The notes: generated by a model not told the origin, from the sequence alone. A stretch of DNA of 64,000 nucleotides from an uncultured Clostridia bacterium (GCA_934129785.1 CAKOWW010000006.1:33235-97234), one strand, 5' to 3'; positions 36,580 to 44,338 are shown, numbered from the stretch's first letter. Numbers and translations are program-made.

Positions 36580-38208
36580 GTGAGCTATACAATAATGAAT
36601 AATATTGAGTATAAAGTAGGTATATATATTAGACTTTCAAGAGAAGATGAAGAAAAAGAAAAGTATCAAGAAAGTGAAAGTATTGGTAACCAAAGAACTT
36701 TGCTAATGCAATATATTAGACAAAACAAATTAAATTTTATATCAGAATATGTTGATGACGGAGTTTCAGGTACAAGTTTTGACAGACCAGGATTTAATAG
36801 AATGATTGCAGATATTGAAGCAGATAAAATAAATATGGTTATTACTAAAGACTTATCAAGACTTGGGAGAAACTATGTGCAATCAGGGTTATATATTGAA
36901 AATTATTTTCCAGAACATGAAGTTAGATTTGTTGCAATATTAGATAACATAGATACTGCTTATGATAATTCAAATAATGATATAGCACCATTTAAATCAA
37001 TATTAAATGAAATGTATGCTAAAGATACATCTAAAAAAATAAATAGTGTTTTACAATCAAAGAGAAAACAAGGAGAATATTTAGGAACAGCACCTTATGG
37101 CTATAAAAAAGATCCAGAAAACAAATACCATTTAATAATAGACAAAGAGGCAGCAAATGTTGTAAAACTAATATATGAAAAATATTTAGCAGGTTTTGGT
37201 ACAATGCAAATTGCAGATTACTTAAGTAAAAAGAAAATTCCAATTCCATCAGATTATAATAAAAGAAATAGAGGAGCAAAATCGGTTTCTTATGGTTTAT
37301 GGCAACAATCTACTGTAAGATTTATTCTTTCAAACGAGATATATACAGGAACAGTTATACAAGGAAAGAGAAAAAAGGTAAGTTTTAAATCTAAAAAATT
37401 TATTAATTTACCAGAGGAAGATTGGGTTAAAGTAGAAAATATGCATGAAGCCATTATAAGTAAGCAAGATTTTGAAAGAGCAAAGAAAGTAATTAATGCA
37501 ACTAAAGGATCAAGAGTAGTTCAAAATGATTATTTATTTAAGGGATTACTTAGATGTTATGATTGCAAAGGATATATAGGAATAAGAAGTCCAGATAAAA
37601 ATGGAAATATCTATGGCAGATGTCAAAGATATGGGAGGTTTGGAAAATTTGATGTATGTTCGCCACACAATTTTAATTATCAAGTTTTTGAAGAACAAAT
37701 GCTAGAAGTTTTAAGAGAAGTTTGCAAAGAATACACCAATACGAAAAAACTAGAAGAAATTGCAAAACAATCTAAATCAAAGAAGTCAAAAGAACTTTGT
37801 ATAAAAAAGCAAATAGATTCTTTTAAAGAAACAATTGAAAAAGAAACTAGAAAGCTAGAAGTAATGTATGATGATAGATTAGCAGGAATTATCACACTTG
37901 ATGAATATATGAAAAATGCAAATAGAATAAAAGAGTGTGTAAAAGGATATGAACAAGGCATTAAAGAGCTTGAACAAGAGCTATCTGGAGAAAATGACAA
38001 GACAAAAAGTGAAAGTAGATTAGATAATTTAATAGAAGAGTTTCTTAATATAGAGAAACCAACAAAAGAAATAATTAGAGAATTTATAGAGAAAATTGAA
38101 ATTCATAGTGACAAGCAAGTTGATATATATTTTAACTTCAAGCCACTACAAGAATTAAATAATAATTTTAGTGTAGCTAAAAAAGTATATGAGAAAAAAG
38201 TGGGATAG
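36580..38208 (+). CDS. Large serine recombinase (resolvase, recombinase and zinc-ribbon domains)
   Basis: A 542-aa site-specific recombinase that would integrate and excise this element. The N-terminal resolvase domain has the catalytic serine in IYIRLSREDEE (Ser20) and FVDDGVSGTSFDRPGFNRM- and TKDLSRLGRN-type motifs (seen as YVDDGVSGTSFDRPGF). The Recombinase domain (ANVVKLIYEKYLAGFGTMQI) follows, then a zinc ribbon with CYDCKGYIG and a later CxR/C pair, and a C-terminal coiled coil. GTG 36580 follows AAGGGAGAAAATA; an internal ATG at 36595 is the alternative. It lies at the right end, 18 bp before the att region, the usual position for such enzymes. Confidence 0.93.
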   Translation: MSYTIMNNIEYKVGIYIRLSREDEEKEKYQESESIGNQRTLLMQYIRQNKLNFISEYVDDGVSGTSFDRPGFNRMIADIEADKINMVITKDLSRLGRNYVQSGLYIENYFPEHEVRFVAILDNIDTAYDNSNNDIAPFKSILNEMYAKDTSKKINSVLQSKRKQGEYLGTAPYGYKKDPENKYHLIIDKEAANVVKLIYEKYLAGFGTMQIADYLSKKKIPIPSDYNKRNRGAKSVSYGLWQQSTVRFILSNEIYTGTVIQGKRKKVSFKSKKFINLPEEDWVKVENMHEAIISKQDFERAKKVINATKGSRVVQNDYLFKGLLRCYDCKGYIGIRSPDKNGNIYGRCQRYGRFGKFDVCSPHNFNYQVFEEQMLEVLREVCKEYTNTKKLEEIAKQSKSKKSKELCIKKQIDSFKETIEKETRKLEVMYDDRLAGIITLDEYMKNANRIKECVKGYEQGIKELEQELSGENDKTKSESRLDNLIEEFLNIEKPTKEIIREFIEKIEIHSDKQVDIYFNFKPLQELNNNFSVAKKVYEKKVG

Positions 38209-38225
38209 AGAAAATGACCACAACA

Positions 38226-38238
38226 ACAATACACACAT
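38226..38238 (+). repeat. Right att core, 13-bp direct repeat
   Basis: ACAATACACACAT, identical to 31730-31742. The flanks CAACAAC and CAGTTGTTG form a partial dyad around it. The next base, 38239, starts codon AGC of the split gene in the correct phase. Confidence 0.85.
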
Positions 38239-38715
38239 AGCAGTTGTTGGGTAATTATTGCAGAAAGCTTACTTGGATTTGGGGACAAAGCAGTAGAATT
38301 ATATAAAATGATAAATCCAATAGAACACTCTAGAACAAAAGAAGCAAGCACAAAATACAAAGTAGAACCATATGTAATTCCAGCAGACATATATGGTGCT
38401 GGCAATTTAGCAGGACAAGGTGGCTGGACATGGTATACAGGCTCTAGCAGTTGGTATTACAAAGCAGGAATAGAATATATATTAGGATTAAAAATAAATG
38501 AAGGATATTTAGAGATGAATCCATGTATACCAAGAGATTGGAAAAATTATGAAATTCAATATAAATGGAAAGAAACAATTTACAATATAGAGGTAAAAAA
38601 TCCAAATAGAAAAAATACAGGAGTAACTAAAGTTTTATTAAATGGAGACGAAACTAAAAATCATATAAAACTAGATGGAACAAGAAAAATTTACAAAGTG
38701 GAAATTTTATTATAA
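38239..38715 (+). pseudogene. 3' fragment of the cyclic glucan synthase gene (separated by the element)
   Basis: A 158-codon frame that continues the GH94 domain: SSCWVIIAESLLGFGDKAVE, MINPIEHSRTKEASTKYKVE, VIPADIYGAGNLAGQGGWTW and YYKAGIEYILGLKINEGYLE. These are the normal C-terminal motifs of this enzyme group. It has no start codon or RBS of its own and can only be expressed if the element is removed. The frame joins exactly to 31742. No premature stops are present, so the fragment is recent or under selection. Confidence 0.88.
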
Positions 38716-38907
38716 GACTTAAAATTCAATATATAATTATTTTTTATATCTTTATAAAAGAGGTATTTAAAAATAATATATATTGAATTTTTTAATAATA
38801 TAAGAACTTAATACATATATTGAATGGAGTGGAGTTTGAAAAATAGCTGTGAAATACAGTAATTTTAATCAAATTTTATGTCTTGAAAGAAGGAATGTAT
38901 GTAAAAA

Positions 38908-39705
38908 ATGAAAATAATAGTTTATACCAAGAAAAAAATAATAGTATTAATAGGGCTTATAGCCATAATTTTAATATTAAGCACAATTCAAGCTAAAACA
39001 GGAAAAACAATTCAAACAAATAGCGAGGCAGAAAGTAACAACGAATTACAAAAAGAACTAAACCAGCTCGAAAAAGCAGAAGAAAAAGTTGCATATTTAA
39101 CATTTGATGATGGTCCAACTAAAAAATCAACACCGAAAATATTAGACATCTTAAAAGAAGAGAATGTTAAAGCGACCTTTTTTGTAATCGGCAAAAATGT
39201 AAAAGAAAATCCTGAATTAATAAAAAGAGAATATGAAGAAGGACATTACATAGCAAATCACGGATATGACCATAGTAATAAGAATTTATATGAAAATGAG
39301 AAAAGTTTTATTGAAGAAATAAAAAACACAGATATAGAAATTGGTAAAGCAATAGGAAAAGAAAATTACCAATCGAAAATCTTTAGATTTCCAAATGGTT
39401 TTATGTCTAAAAATAATAAATATCAAAAAAATAAATGTGCTAAATTACTACATGAAATGGGATATGGATATATTGATTGGAATTGTTTAAATAATGATTC
39501 AATTAGAAAATATAGTGCAAGTGGGCTATTGAACAATTTGAAAAAGTCTGCAAAAAATAAAGGAACATTAGTAATTTTAATGCATGATACTGTGTATGTT
39601 AGTGACAGTTCAAAAGCCCTAAAAGAGTCTATAAAATTTTTGAAAGAACAAGGATATGTTTTTAAAAATTTCTATGGATTAGTAACACTGTCTGCTTCAG
39701 ATTGA
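38908..39705 (+). CDS. Polysaccharide deacetylase (NodB domain, membrane-anchored)
   Basis: A 265-aa enzyme predicted to remove acetyl groups from peptidoglycan or another polysaccharide outside the cell. One N-terminal TM helix (IIVLIGLIAIILILSTI) is followed by a coiled linker and the NodB domain: YLTFDDGPTKKST (catalytic Asp and metal Asp), IANHGYDHSN with the two metal histidines, FRFPNG (RxPxG variant), DWNCLNND and ILMHD. The RBS is AAGAAGGAA, somewhat distant from ATG 38908. It is convergent with, and overlaps by 34 bp, the transglycosylase gene. Confidence 0.88.
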   Translation: MKIIVYTKKKIIVLIGLIAIILILSTIQAKTGKTIQTNSEAESNNELQKELNQLEKAEEKVAYLTFDDGPTKKSTPKILDILKEENVKATFFVIGKNVKENPELIKREYEEGHYIANHGYDHSNKNLYENEKSFIEEIKNTDIEIGKAIGKENYQSKIFRFPNGFMSKNNKYQKNKCAKLLHEMGYGYIDWNCLNNDSIRKYSASGLLNNLKKSAKNKGTLVILMHDTVYVSDSSKALKESIKFLKEQGYVFKNFYGLVTLSASD

Positions 39706-40364
39706 GTAATATAACCATTTTCAACCATTTTCCTTAAAACATGAGCTTGTCTTTTTTTGGCTAAATTTATATTGACTGTTGGAGCATATAAAGAAGGAGC
39801 ATTAGGAACACCTGCTAACATAGAGGCTTCATTTAAATTTAAATCCTTAGGTTCCTTATTATAATATCCCATACTTGCATCATAAATAGAATAATATCCA
39901 TTTCCGAAATAGCATGAATTTGCATATATAGCAAGAATTTCATCTTTTGAGTAATTTTTTTCTAAATCATATGAAGCAAAAATTTCTCCAACCTTTCTAA
40001 TTAAAGTTTTATCTTGATTAAATATAACATTTTTAGCAACTTGTTGAGTTATAGTGCTTCCGCCTTCATCAAAATCTTTATCACGAATATTTGTATAGAA
40101 GGCTCTGGCAATACCAATAAAATCAACAGGACCATGATTATAATATCTTCTATCTTCTGTTGCAACAACAGCATTTATATAATTTTTAGGCAAATTCTCA
40201 AAACTTGTATAATGTTCTTTTTTTGTGATTTCTTCTACTCTTTCAGTTAGGGGTTTTTCATTTAGAGTATTTGAGTAATATCCATAACCTATTAGAAATA
40301 GAAATGAACATGCAAGTGTTAAGATAATTATTAAAAATACAATTAATTTTCTTATGAATTTCAT
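39672..40364 (-). CDS. Monofunctional peptidoglycan glycosyltransferase (GT51)
   Basis: A 230-aa membrane-bound transglycosylase that polymerises lipid II. One N-terminal TM helix precedes the GT51 domain with the catalytic glutamate in NAVVATEDRRYYNHGPVD, GGSTITQQVAKN, KVGEIFASYDLEKNYSKDEI and LAIYANSCYFGNGYYSI. There is no transpeptidase domain. The start ATG 40364 is preceded by GAAAGGTGAAAATT; the open frame extends 12 codons further without RBS. Catalytic motifs are complete. Confidence 0.9.
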   Translation of the reverse strand: MKFIRKLIVFLIIILTLACSFLFLIGYGYYSNTLNEKPLTERVEEITKKEHYTSFENLPKNYINAVVATEDRRYYNHGPVDFIGIARAFYTNIRDKDFDEGGSTITQQVAKNVIFNQDKTLIRKVGEIFASYDLEKNYSKDEILAIYANSCYFGNGYYSIYDASMGYYNKEPKDLNLNEASMLAGVPNAPSLYAPTVNINLAKKRQAHVLRKMVENGYITQSEADSVTNP

Positions 40365-40476
40365 AATTTTCACCTTTCTTTCGTAATTATTATATAACAA
40401 GAAAATGTATTTTTAAAGTGAATTAATGAAAAATTAAGAATGATAGAATGCATTATTGGATAATAGTTTGTTTTAA

Positions 40477-40680
40477 ATTAATACAAAGAAATCCTTGAAA
40501 TATAAGCTTTTCATTATATTTCTCGGCTTATTACAAAATTTAAGAAATTCTAAATTGTTTTATGGGTCCTTTCCACTAAAAGTGAACTCTTACCGTAAAA
40601 CCGCATAGAATTTCTAAAATTTCTCCATGCGCATTTGTCATTTCATTCAAATCTTATATTTAAAGGATTTCTTTTGAAAA
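40477..40680 (+). repeat. MITE-like repeat, copy A
   Basis: A 200-bp element in the gene-free stretch 40365-40803. Its ends are near-complementary (AAAGAAATCCTTGAAATATA and ATATTTAAAGGATTTCTTTT). An inverted, slightly diverged copy lies at 58462-58666. The centre (GTTTTATGGGTCC ... ACCGTAAAAC) can also pair. No coding frame. It may be a MITE or a structured RNA. The remainder of this gap is AT-rich with nothing else I can support. Confidence 0.75.
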
Positions 40681-40803
40681 ATTTCTTAAAATCATTATCC
40701 AATAAATTTTAAAAAACAAAAAAATGTTCGCAAACTATTGACTTTTAAATTTTAAAAATATATAATATGAAAATAGAAAAAAACAAAAAATAGGTGATAA
40801 AAA

Positions 40804-41358
40804 ATGAAAGAAAAATTTTTAGAAATATTAAGAAAAGTAAATAGAGAAGGAATAGAAGAATTAATAAACTTCTTAGAAAAATCAGATTTTTTCACAGCTC
40901 CAGCAAGCACGAGATTTCATGGAAATCACGAAGGAGGACTTGCAGAACACAGCATAAAAGTATATGAAATACTAAAACACAAAGTAGAAAACTGTGTAAT
41001 GGACATTGAAATACCAGAAGAATCAATAATATTAATAGGATTATTACATGATATATGTAAAACAAACTTTTATAAAATAGACTACAGAAATGCCAAAAAC
41101 GCATTAGGAGTATGGGAAAAAGTACCATATTATACAGTTGAAGATACAATACCATATGGACATGGAGAAAAATCTGTAATGATGATAACAGAATATATGA
41201 AACTAACACCAGAGGAAAAATATGCAATTCGTTGGCACATGGGTTATACAGAACCAAAAGAAAATTATAACGCAATCGGGGCAACATACAAAAAATATCC
41301 AATAGCTTTGTTAACACATGAAGCAGATCTAGAAGCAACATACTTTTATGATACATAA
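40804..41358 (+). CDS. HD-domain phosphohydrolase
   Basis: A 184-aa cytoplasmic protein with an HD metal site: HGNHEGGLAEHSIKVYEIL, then IGLLHDICKTNFYK (the HD pair), KSVMMITEY and a late H-E-A-D-L-E helix. Proteins of this type hydrolyse phosphate esters of nucleotides or nucleic-acid ends. RBS AGGTGATAAAAA. It lies 78 bp before ruvA and may share a DNA-repair transcript with ruvA and rarA. Confidence 0.85.
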   Translation: MKEKFLEILRKVNREGIEELINFLEKSDFFTAPASTRFHGNHEGGLAEHSIKVYEILKHKVENCVMDIEIPEESIILIGLLHDICKTNFYKIDYRNAKNALGVWEKVPYYTVEDTIPYGHGEKSVMMITEYMKLTPEEKYAIRWHMGYTEPKENYNAIGATYKKYPIALLTHEADLEATYFYDT

Positions 41359-41436
41359 AAGGTTTATAGGCAAAACCGATAAAAGCCTAAATACAAACAA
41401 GGAGAATATGGCTAGAAATAGTCATATAAAGAGCAA

Positions 41437-42066
41437 ATGTTAGCATATATAAAAGGAACATTAGAAATGAAAATGACAGGATATGTAGTAATAGATGTAG
41501 GAGGATTAGGCTATAAAATTTACATGTCAGATGTCGGAATAGAAAACATAGGAAAAATTGGGGACACAGTAAAAGTACACACATATTATAAGGTAAGAGA
41601 AGATGACATAAGCATATTTGGATTTAACACATTAGAAGAACTAAAAATGTTTGAATTATTAATAGGTGTAAGTGGAGTTGGAGCTAAAACAGCATTGGCA
41701 ATGCTTGCTGTGTGTGAACCAACAGAATTTGCATTAGCTGTAGTATCAGAAGATGTAAAGACATTAACAACAATACCAGGAATTGGACCAAAATCGGCTA
41801 AAAGAATAATATTAGAATTAAAAGACAAAATAAAAACAAGTCAAGAAGCAGAAGCAATAAAAGCACAAATTGAAAACAAAGAAAAAACGCAAACAATAAT
41901 CCAAAAAGCAATAATGGAAAATAGTAGAATAGAAGAAGCAACAACAGCACTTCAAGTTTTAGGATATAACAAAAAAGAAATAGAAAAAGCATTTGAAAAA
42001 ATAGATGTAAAAGATTTAAAAACAGAAGAATTAATCAAAAAAGCTCTAAAAATATTAGGAAGCTAA
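41437..42066 (+). CDS. ruvA: Holliday junction branch-migration protein RuvA
   Basis: A 209-aa RuvA that binds four-way DNA junctions and loads RuvB. Domain I is MLAYIKGTLEMKMTGYVVID...GLGYKIYMS. Domain II has two helix-hairpin-helix motifs (GVSGVGAKTALAML and TIPGIGPKSAKRII). Domain III is LQVLGYNKKEIEKAFEKI. The RBS is weak (GGAGAATATGGC well upstream). ruvB does not follow; rarA does. Confidence 0.95.
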   Translation: MLAYIKGTLEMKMTGYVVIDVGGLGYKIYMSDVGIENIGKIGDTVKVHTYYKVREDDISIFGFNTLEELKMFELLIGVSGVGAKTALAMLAVCEPTEFALAVVSEDVKTLTTIPGIGPKSAKRIILELKDKIKTSQEAEAIKAQIENKEKTQTIIQKAIMENSRIEEATTALQVLGYNKKEIEKAFEKIDVKDLKTEELIKKALKILGS

Positions 42067-42092
42067 TAAAAATAAAAGGAGAAGTCTAGAAA

Positions 42093-43325
42093 ATGAATCA
42101 AAACGAGCCATTAGCATTTAGAATGAGACCAAAAACATTAGAAGAATATGTAGGACAAGAACACATATTGGCAAAAGACAAAATATTATATAGAACAATA
42201 AAAGCAGATAGACTATCTAGCATAATCTTATTTGGACCACCAGGCTGTGGAAAAACATCATTAGCAAGAGTAATTAGTGAAACAACAAAATATAAATTCT
42301 ATAAAATAAATGCAGTAACAGCAGGTGTAGCAGACATAAAAAAAGTAATAGAAGAAACTAAAAATTTCATGTTAAATCCAAATGGAAAAAGCATTTTATT
42401 TATAGATGAGATTCATAGATTTAATAAATTACAACAAGATGCATTATTACCATATGTAGAAAATGGAACAGTGATATTAATAGGAGCAACAACAGAAAAT
42501 CCATATTTTGAAGTAAACAAAGCTTTAATATCAAGGTCAATGGTAATAAAACTAAATCCATTAACAGAAGAAAATATTTATCAAATACTAAAAAATGCAT
42601 TAAAAAGTAAAGAAGGACTTCGGAGAATACAGCATAAAGATAGAAGACGGAACATTAAAAAAACTTGCATCAATAAGCAATGGAGATGTAAGAACAGCAC
42701 TAAATGGATTGGAAATAGCAGCATTAACAACGCGGAATGCAAGCAGACCGGATATATACATATAACAGATGAAGATATAAAAAATAGTGTACAATCTAGA
42801 AAAGCAATATTTGACAAAAATGGAGAACAACACTATGACAACATAAGTGCATTTATAAAATCAATGCGTGGTTCAGATCCAGATGCTACAGTATTTTATT
42901 TAGCGAGAGCATTAAACGGAGGAGAAGATCCAATGTTTCTAGCAAGAAGAATAGTAATAGCTGCATCAGAAGATGTTGGAATGGCAAATCCAAATGCACT
43001 AGTAGTAGCCAATAGTGCAATGCAAGCATTACATATGATAGGAATGCCAGAGGCAAGAATTATGCTAGCAGAAGCTGCAATATATGTTGCAACATCAAAA
43101 AAATCAAACGCATCATATTTAGCAATAAACAAGGCGTTAGAAGATGTAAAAAGCAAAGACACAGGAGAAGTTCCAATGCACATTAGAAATGCACCAATAG
43201 AAAAAATGAGAGAACTTGGATATAACGAAGGATATTTATATCCACATGATTTTCCAGGCCATTATGTAGAACAACAATATTTACCAGACAAAATGGTTGG
43301 AACAAAATACTATGAATTTGATTAA
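42093..43325 (+). CDS. rarA: Replication-associated recombination protein A (RarA/MgsA) with three +1 shifts at in-frame CGG
   Basis: AAA+ clamp-loader-like protein acting at stalled forks, 409 aa. Walker A FGPPGCGKTSLAR is at about 48-60 and Walker B ILFIDEIHRF follows; sensor ATTENPYFEVN, C-terminal tetramer domain SMRGSDPDATVFYLARALNGGEDPMFLARR. In-frame CGG occurs at 42621, 42733 and 42749. Skipping the C at each gives LGEYSIKIEDGTLKKLASIS, DVRTALNGLEIAALTTGMQA and DGYIHITDEDIK, the normal RarA sequence. Three +1 steps restore the original phase. Read without shifts the gene also stays open, but this stretch becomes a Cys/Arg-rich sequence (LRRIQHKDRRRNIKKTCINK) unlike RarA, so decay is an unlikely explanation. 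RBS AAAGGAGAAG. Confidence 0.9.
   Translation: MNQNEPLAFRMRPKTLEEYVGQEHILAKDKILYRTIKADRLSSIILFGPPGCGKTSLARVISETTKYKFYKINAVTAGVADIKKVIEETKNFMLNPNGKSILFIDEIHRFNKLQQDALLPYVENGTVILIGATTENPYFEVNKALISRSMVIKLNPLTEENIYQILKNALKSKEGLRRIQHKDRRRNIKKTCINKQWRCKNSTKWIGNSSINNAECKQTGYIHITDEDIKNSVQSRKAIFDKNGEQHYDNISAFIKSMRGSDPDATVFYLARALNGGEDPMFLARRIVIAASEDVGMANPNALVVANSAMQALHMIGMPEARIMLAEAAIYVATSKKSNASYLAINKALEDVKSKDTGEVPMHIRNAPIEKMRELGYNEGYLYPHDFPGHYVEQQYLPDKMVGTKYYEFD
42621..42623 (+). other. CGG +1 frameshift site 6 (rarA, first)
   Basis: The in-frame context is CTT CGG A, the same pair of codons as in the glucan synthase. Skipping C42621 gives Leu-Gly-Glu-Tyr. Confidence 0.87.
42733..42735 (+). other. 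CGG +1 frameshift site 7 (rarA, second)
   Basis: In the frame entered at site 6 the context is ACG CGG A. Skipping C42733 gives Thr-Gly-Met-Gln. It lies 37 codons after the first shift. Confidence 0.85.
42749..42751 (+). other. CGG +1 frameshift site 8 (rarA, third)
   Basis: In the frame entered at site 7 the context is GAC CGG A. Skipping C42749 gives Asp-Gly-Tyr-Ile-His-Ile-Thr. It is only five codons after site 7, so two shifts are needed almost back to back. Confidence 0.85.
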
Positions 43326-43375
43326 AAAAATATAATAAAATAATTTTAAATCCAAAACATAAAAATAATAAAAAA

Positions 43376-43410
43376 TGGGAAACCTACTAAAAAAGAGAAG
43401 TAGGTTTTTT
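43376..43410 (+). terminator. Hairpin (terminator) overlapping the RBS of the TSUP gene
   Basis: AACCTACT pairs with AGTAGGTT and is followed by TTTTATT. The 3' arm AGAAGTAGG is also the only RBS candidate for ATG 43414. The layout repeats that found before the glucan synthase gene at 24105-24159. Confidence 0.65.
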
Positions 43411-43413
43411 ATT

Positions 43414-43761
43414 ATGTTTAAAAAAGCAAGTATAGGTTTACTAGCAGGAATAGTAAGTGGTCTATTTTCAACAGGCGGTGGAATGATATTGGTACCTGCA
43501 TTCATATATTTACTAAAAATGGAAGACTCAAAATCAAGGGGAACATCAATATTTTGCATATTACCAATGGTAATAACAAGTAGTTTTTTCTATTATAAAG
43601 GACATTATATAAACTGGAAAATATCAATACTATGTGCAATAGGAGGTTCAATAGGAGGATTTTTTGGAGCAAAACTTTTAAAAAAGTTGCCAGAAAAAAC
43701 ACTTAAAATAGCATTTACGATTTTCCTAATATATGCATCATATAAAATGTTAATAACATAA
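43414..43761 (+). CDS. Half-length TSUP (TauE/SafE) permease subunit, first gene
   Basis: A 115-aa membrane protein with about four TM helices and the TauE/SafE motif GIVSGLFSTGGGMILVPAFI at the N terminus. Full-length family members have about 250 residues with this unit twice. Here the repeat is split into two adjacent genes, so the products presumably form a heterodimer that exports a sulfur-containing or other organic anion. ATG 43414 is chosen because the upstream ATG 43375 lies before the terminator hairpin. A 33-bp gap separates it from the partner gene. Confidence 0.78.
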   Translation: MFKKASIGLLAGIVSGLFSTGGGMILVPAFIYLLKMEDSKSRGTSIFCILPMVITSSFFYYKGHYINWKISILCAIGGSIGGFFGAKLLKKLPEKTLKIAFTIFLIYASYKMLIT

Positions 43762-43794
43762 AACCAATTCTAGAAATCAGAAAGGAATACCAAA

Positions 43795-44179
43795 ATGGCA
43801 GAAATATTAATAGGTGTAATATCAGGAATAGTAAGTGGCACAGGAATGCGGTGGTGGAACAATATTAATATTTTTGCTAACAATAATGTTAGGCATAGAT
43901 CAGCACATAGCACAAGCAACAAATCTAATATTTTTTATACCAACATCAATAGTTGCAATAATAGTAAATTTAAAAAACAAAAACATAGACTTAAAATTAG
44001 CAATATTAATATCAATTTTTGGGATTTTAGGAGCAATAATAGGGGCAAATATTTCAATTCATATAGATGTAAAAATTCTAAAAAAATGTTTTGGAATATT
44101 TTTAGTAATAATAGCGATAAATGAAATATGTACTATTTTTAAAAAGTATAAAAAAGAAAAAAAGAACAATACTAAATAA
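43795..44179 (+). CDS. Half-length TSUP (TauE/SafE) permease subunit, second gene, with +1 shift at in-frame CGG
   Basis: Partner of the preceding gene. It begins MAEILIGVISGIVSGTGM, then codon 19 is CGG (43849-43851). Skipping C43849 gives GGGTILIFLLTIMLGIDQHI, completing the same GIVSG..GGG motif as the first subunit. The frame continues with three further hydrophobic helices (IFFIPTSIVAIIVNL, AILISIFGILGAIIGANI, FGIFLVIIAINEI) to a stop at 44179. The product is 127 aa (43795-43848 plus 43850-44179). Without a shift, the product is a hydrophilic Asn/Lys-rich sequence with no membrane character. RBS AGAAAGGAA. Confidence 0.87.
43849..43851 (+). other. CGG +1 frameshift site 9 (TSUP subunit)
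   Basis: The in-frame context is ATG CGG T. Skipping C43849 gives ATG GGT GGT GGA, the triple-glycine motif. Only 18 codons are translated before the shift. Confidence 0.87.
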
Positions 44180-44192
44180 AAGGGGTGAGCAT

Positions 44193-44333
44193 ATGAAATT
44201 TATAAAAGGTGTTATGATAGGCGGATTAATAACAACAGGACTAGTAATGATGTACACAGAAACAGACATAATGAATAAGAAAAAAATGATGAAAAAGGGA
44301 AAACAAATGGTAAAAAAATTGGGAATAATGTAA
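44193..44333 (+). CDS. Small membrane-anchored basic protein (YtxH-like)
   Basis: A 46-aa protein starting MKFIKGVMIGGLITTGLVMM (one short hydrophobic helix), then an acidic turn and a lysine/methionine-rich tail (KKKMMKKGKQMVKKLGIM). ATG 44193 has a good RBS (AAAGGGGTGAG). The layout resembles YtxH-type small proteins of Clostridia. Function unknown. Confidence 0.7.
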   Translation: MKFIKGVMIGGLITTGLVMMYTETDIMNKKKMMKKGKQMVKKLGIM

Positions 44334-44338
44334 AACAA

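Larger units (their letters stand above)
31743..38238 (+). mobile_element. 6.5-kb serine-recombinase integrative element inserted in the glucan synthase gene
   Basis: The element lies between 13-bp direct repeats and splits a conserved gene precisely: removing 31743-38238 joins THis (codon CAT) to AGC AGT TGT TGG GTA ATT ATT GCA in frame. Cargo in order: a Fic protein with an elaborate operator, a decayed gene, two tandem lectin-like genes with their leaders, a 44-aa ORF and a large serine recombinase at the right end. Codon use in the lectin-like genes is richer in G and C than in neighbouring genes, and they carry CGG at codon 3, unlike the host's genes. No replication, conjugation or reverse transcriptase gene is visible. 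Confidence 0.87.

Noticed and set aside
1917..43851. Explaining the nine extra Cs as sequencing errors
   Set aside because: It cannot be excluded without reads. However, an error adding C before GG should also hit GG in other codon phases (such as TGG, or NNG GNN), and all nine lie exactly before a glycine codon; no other frameshift type occurs in the host genes.
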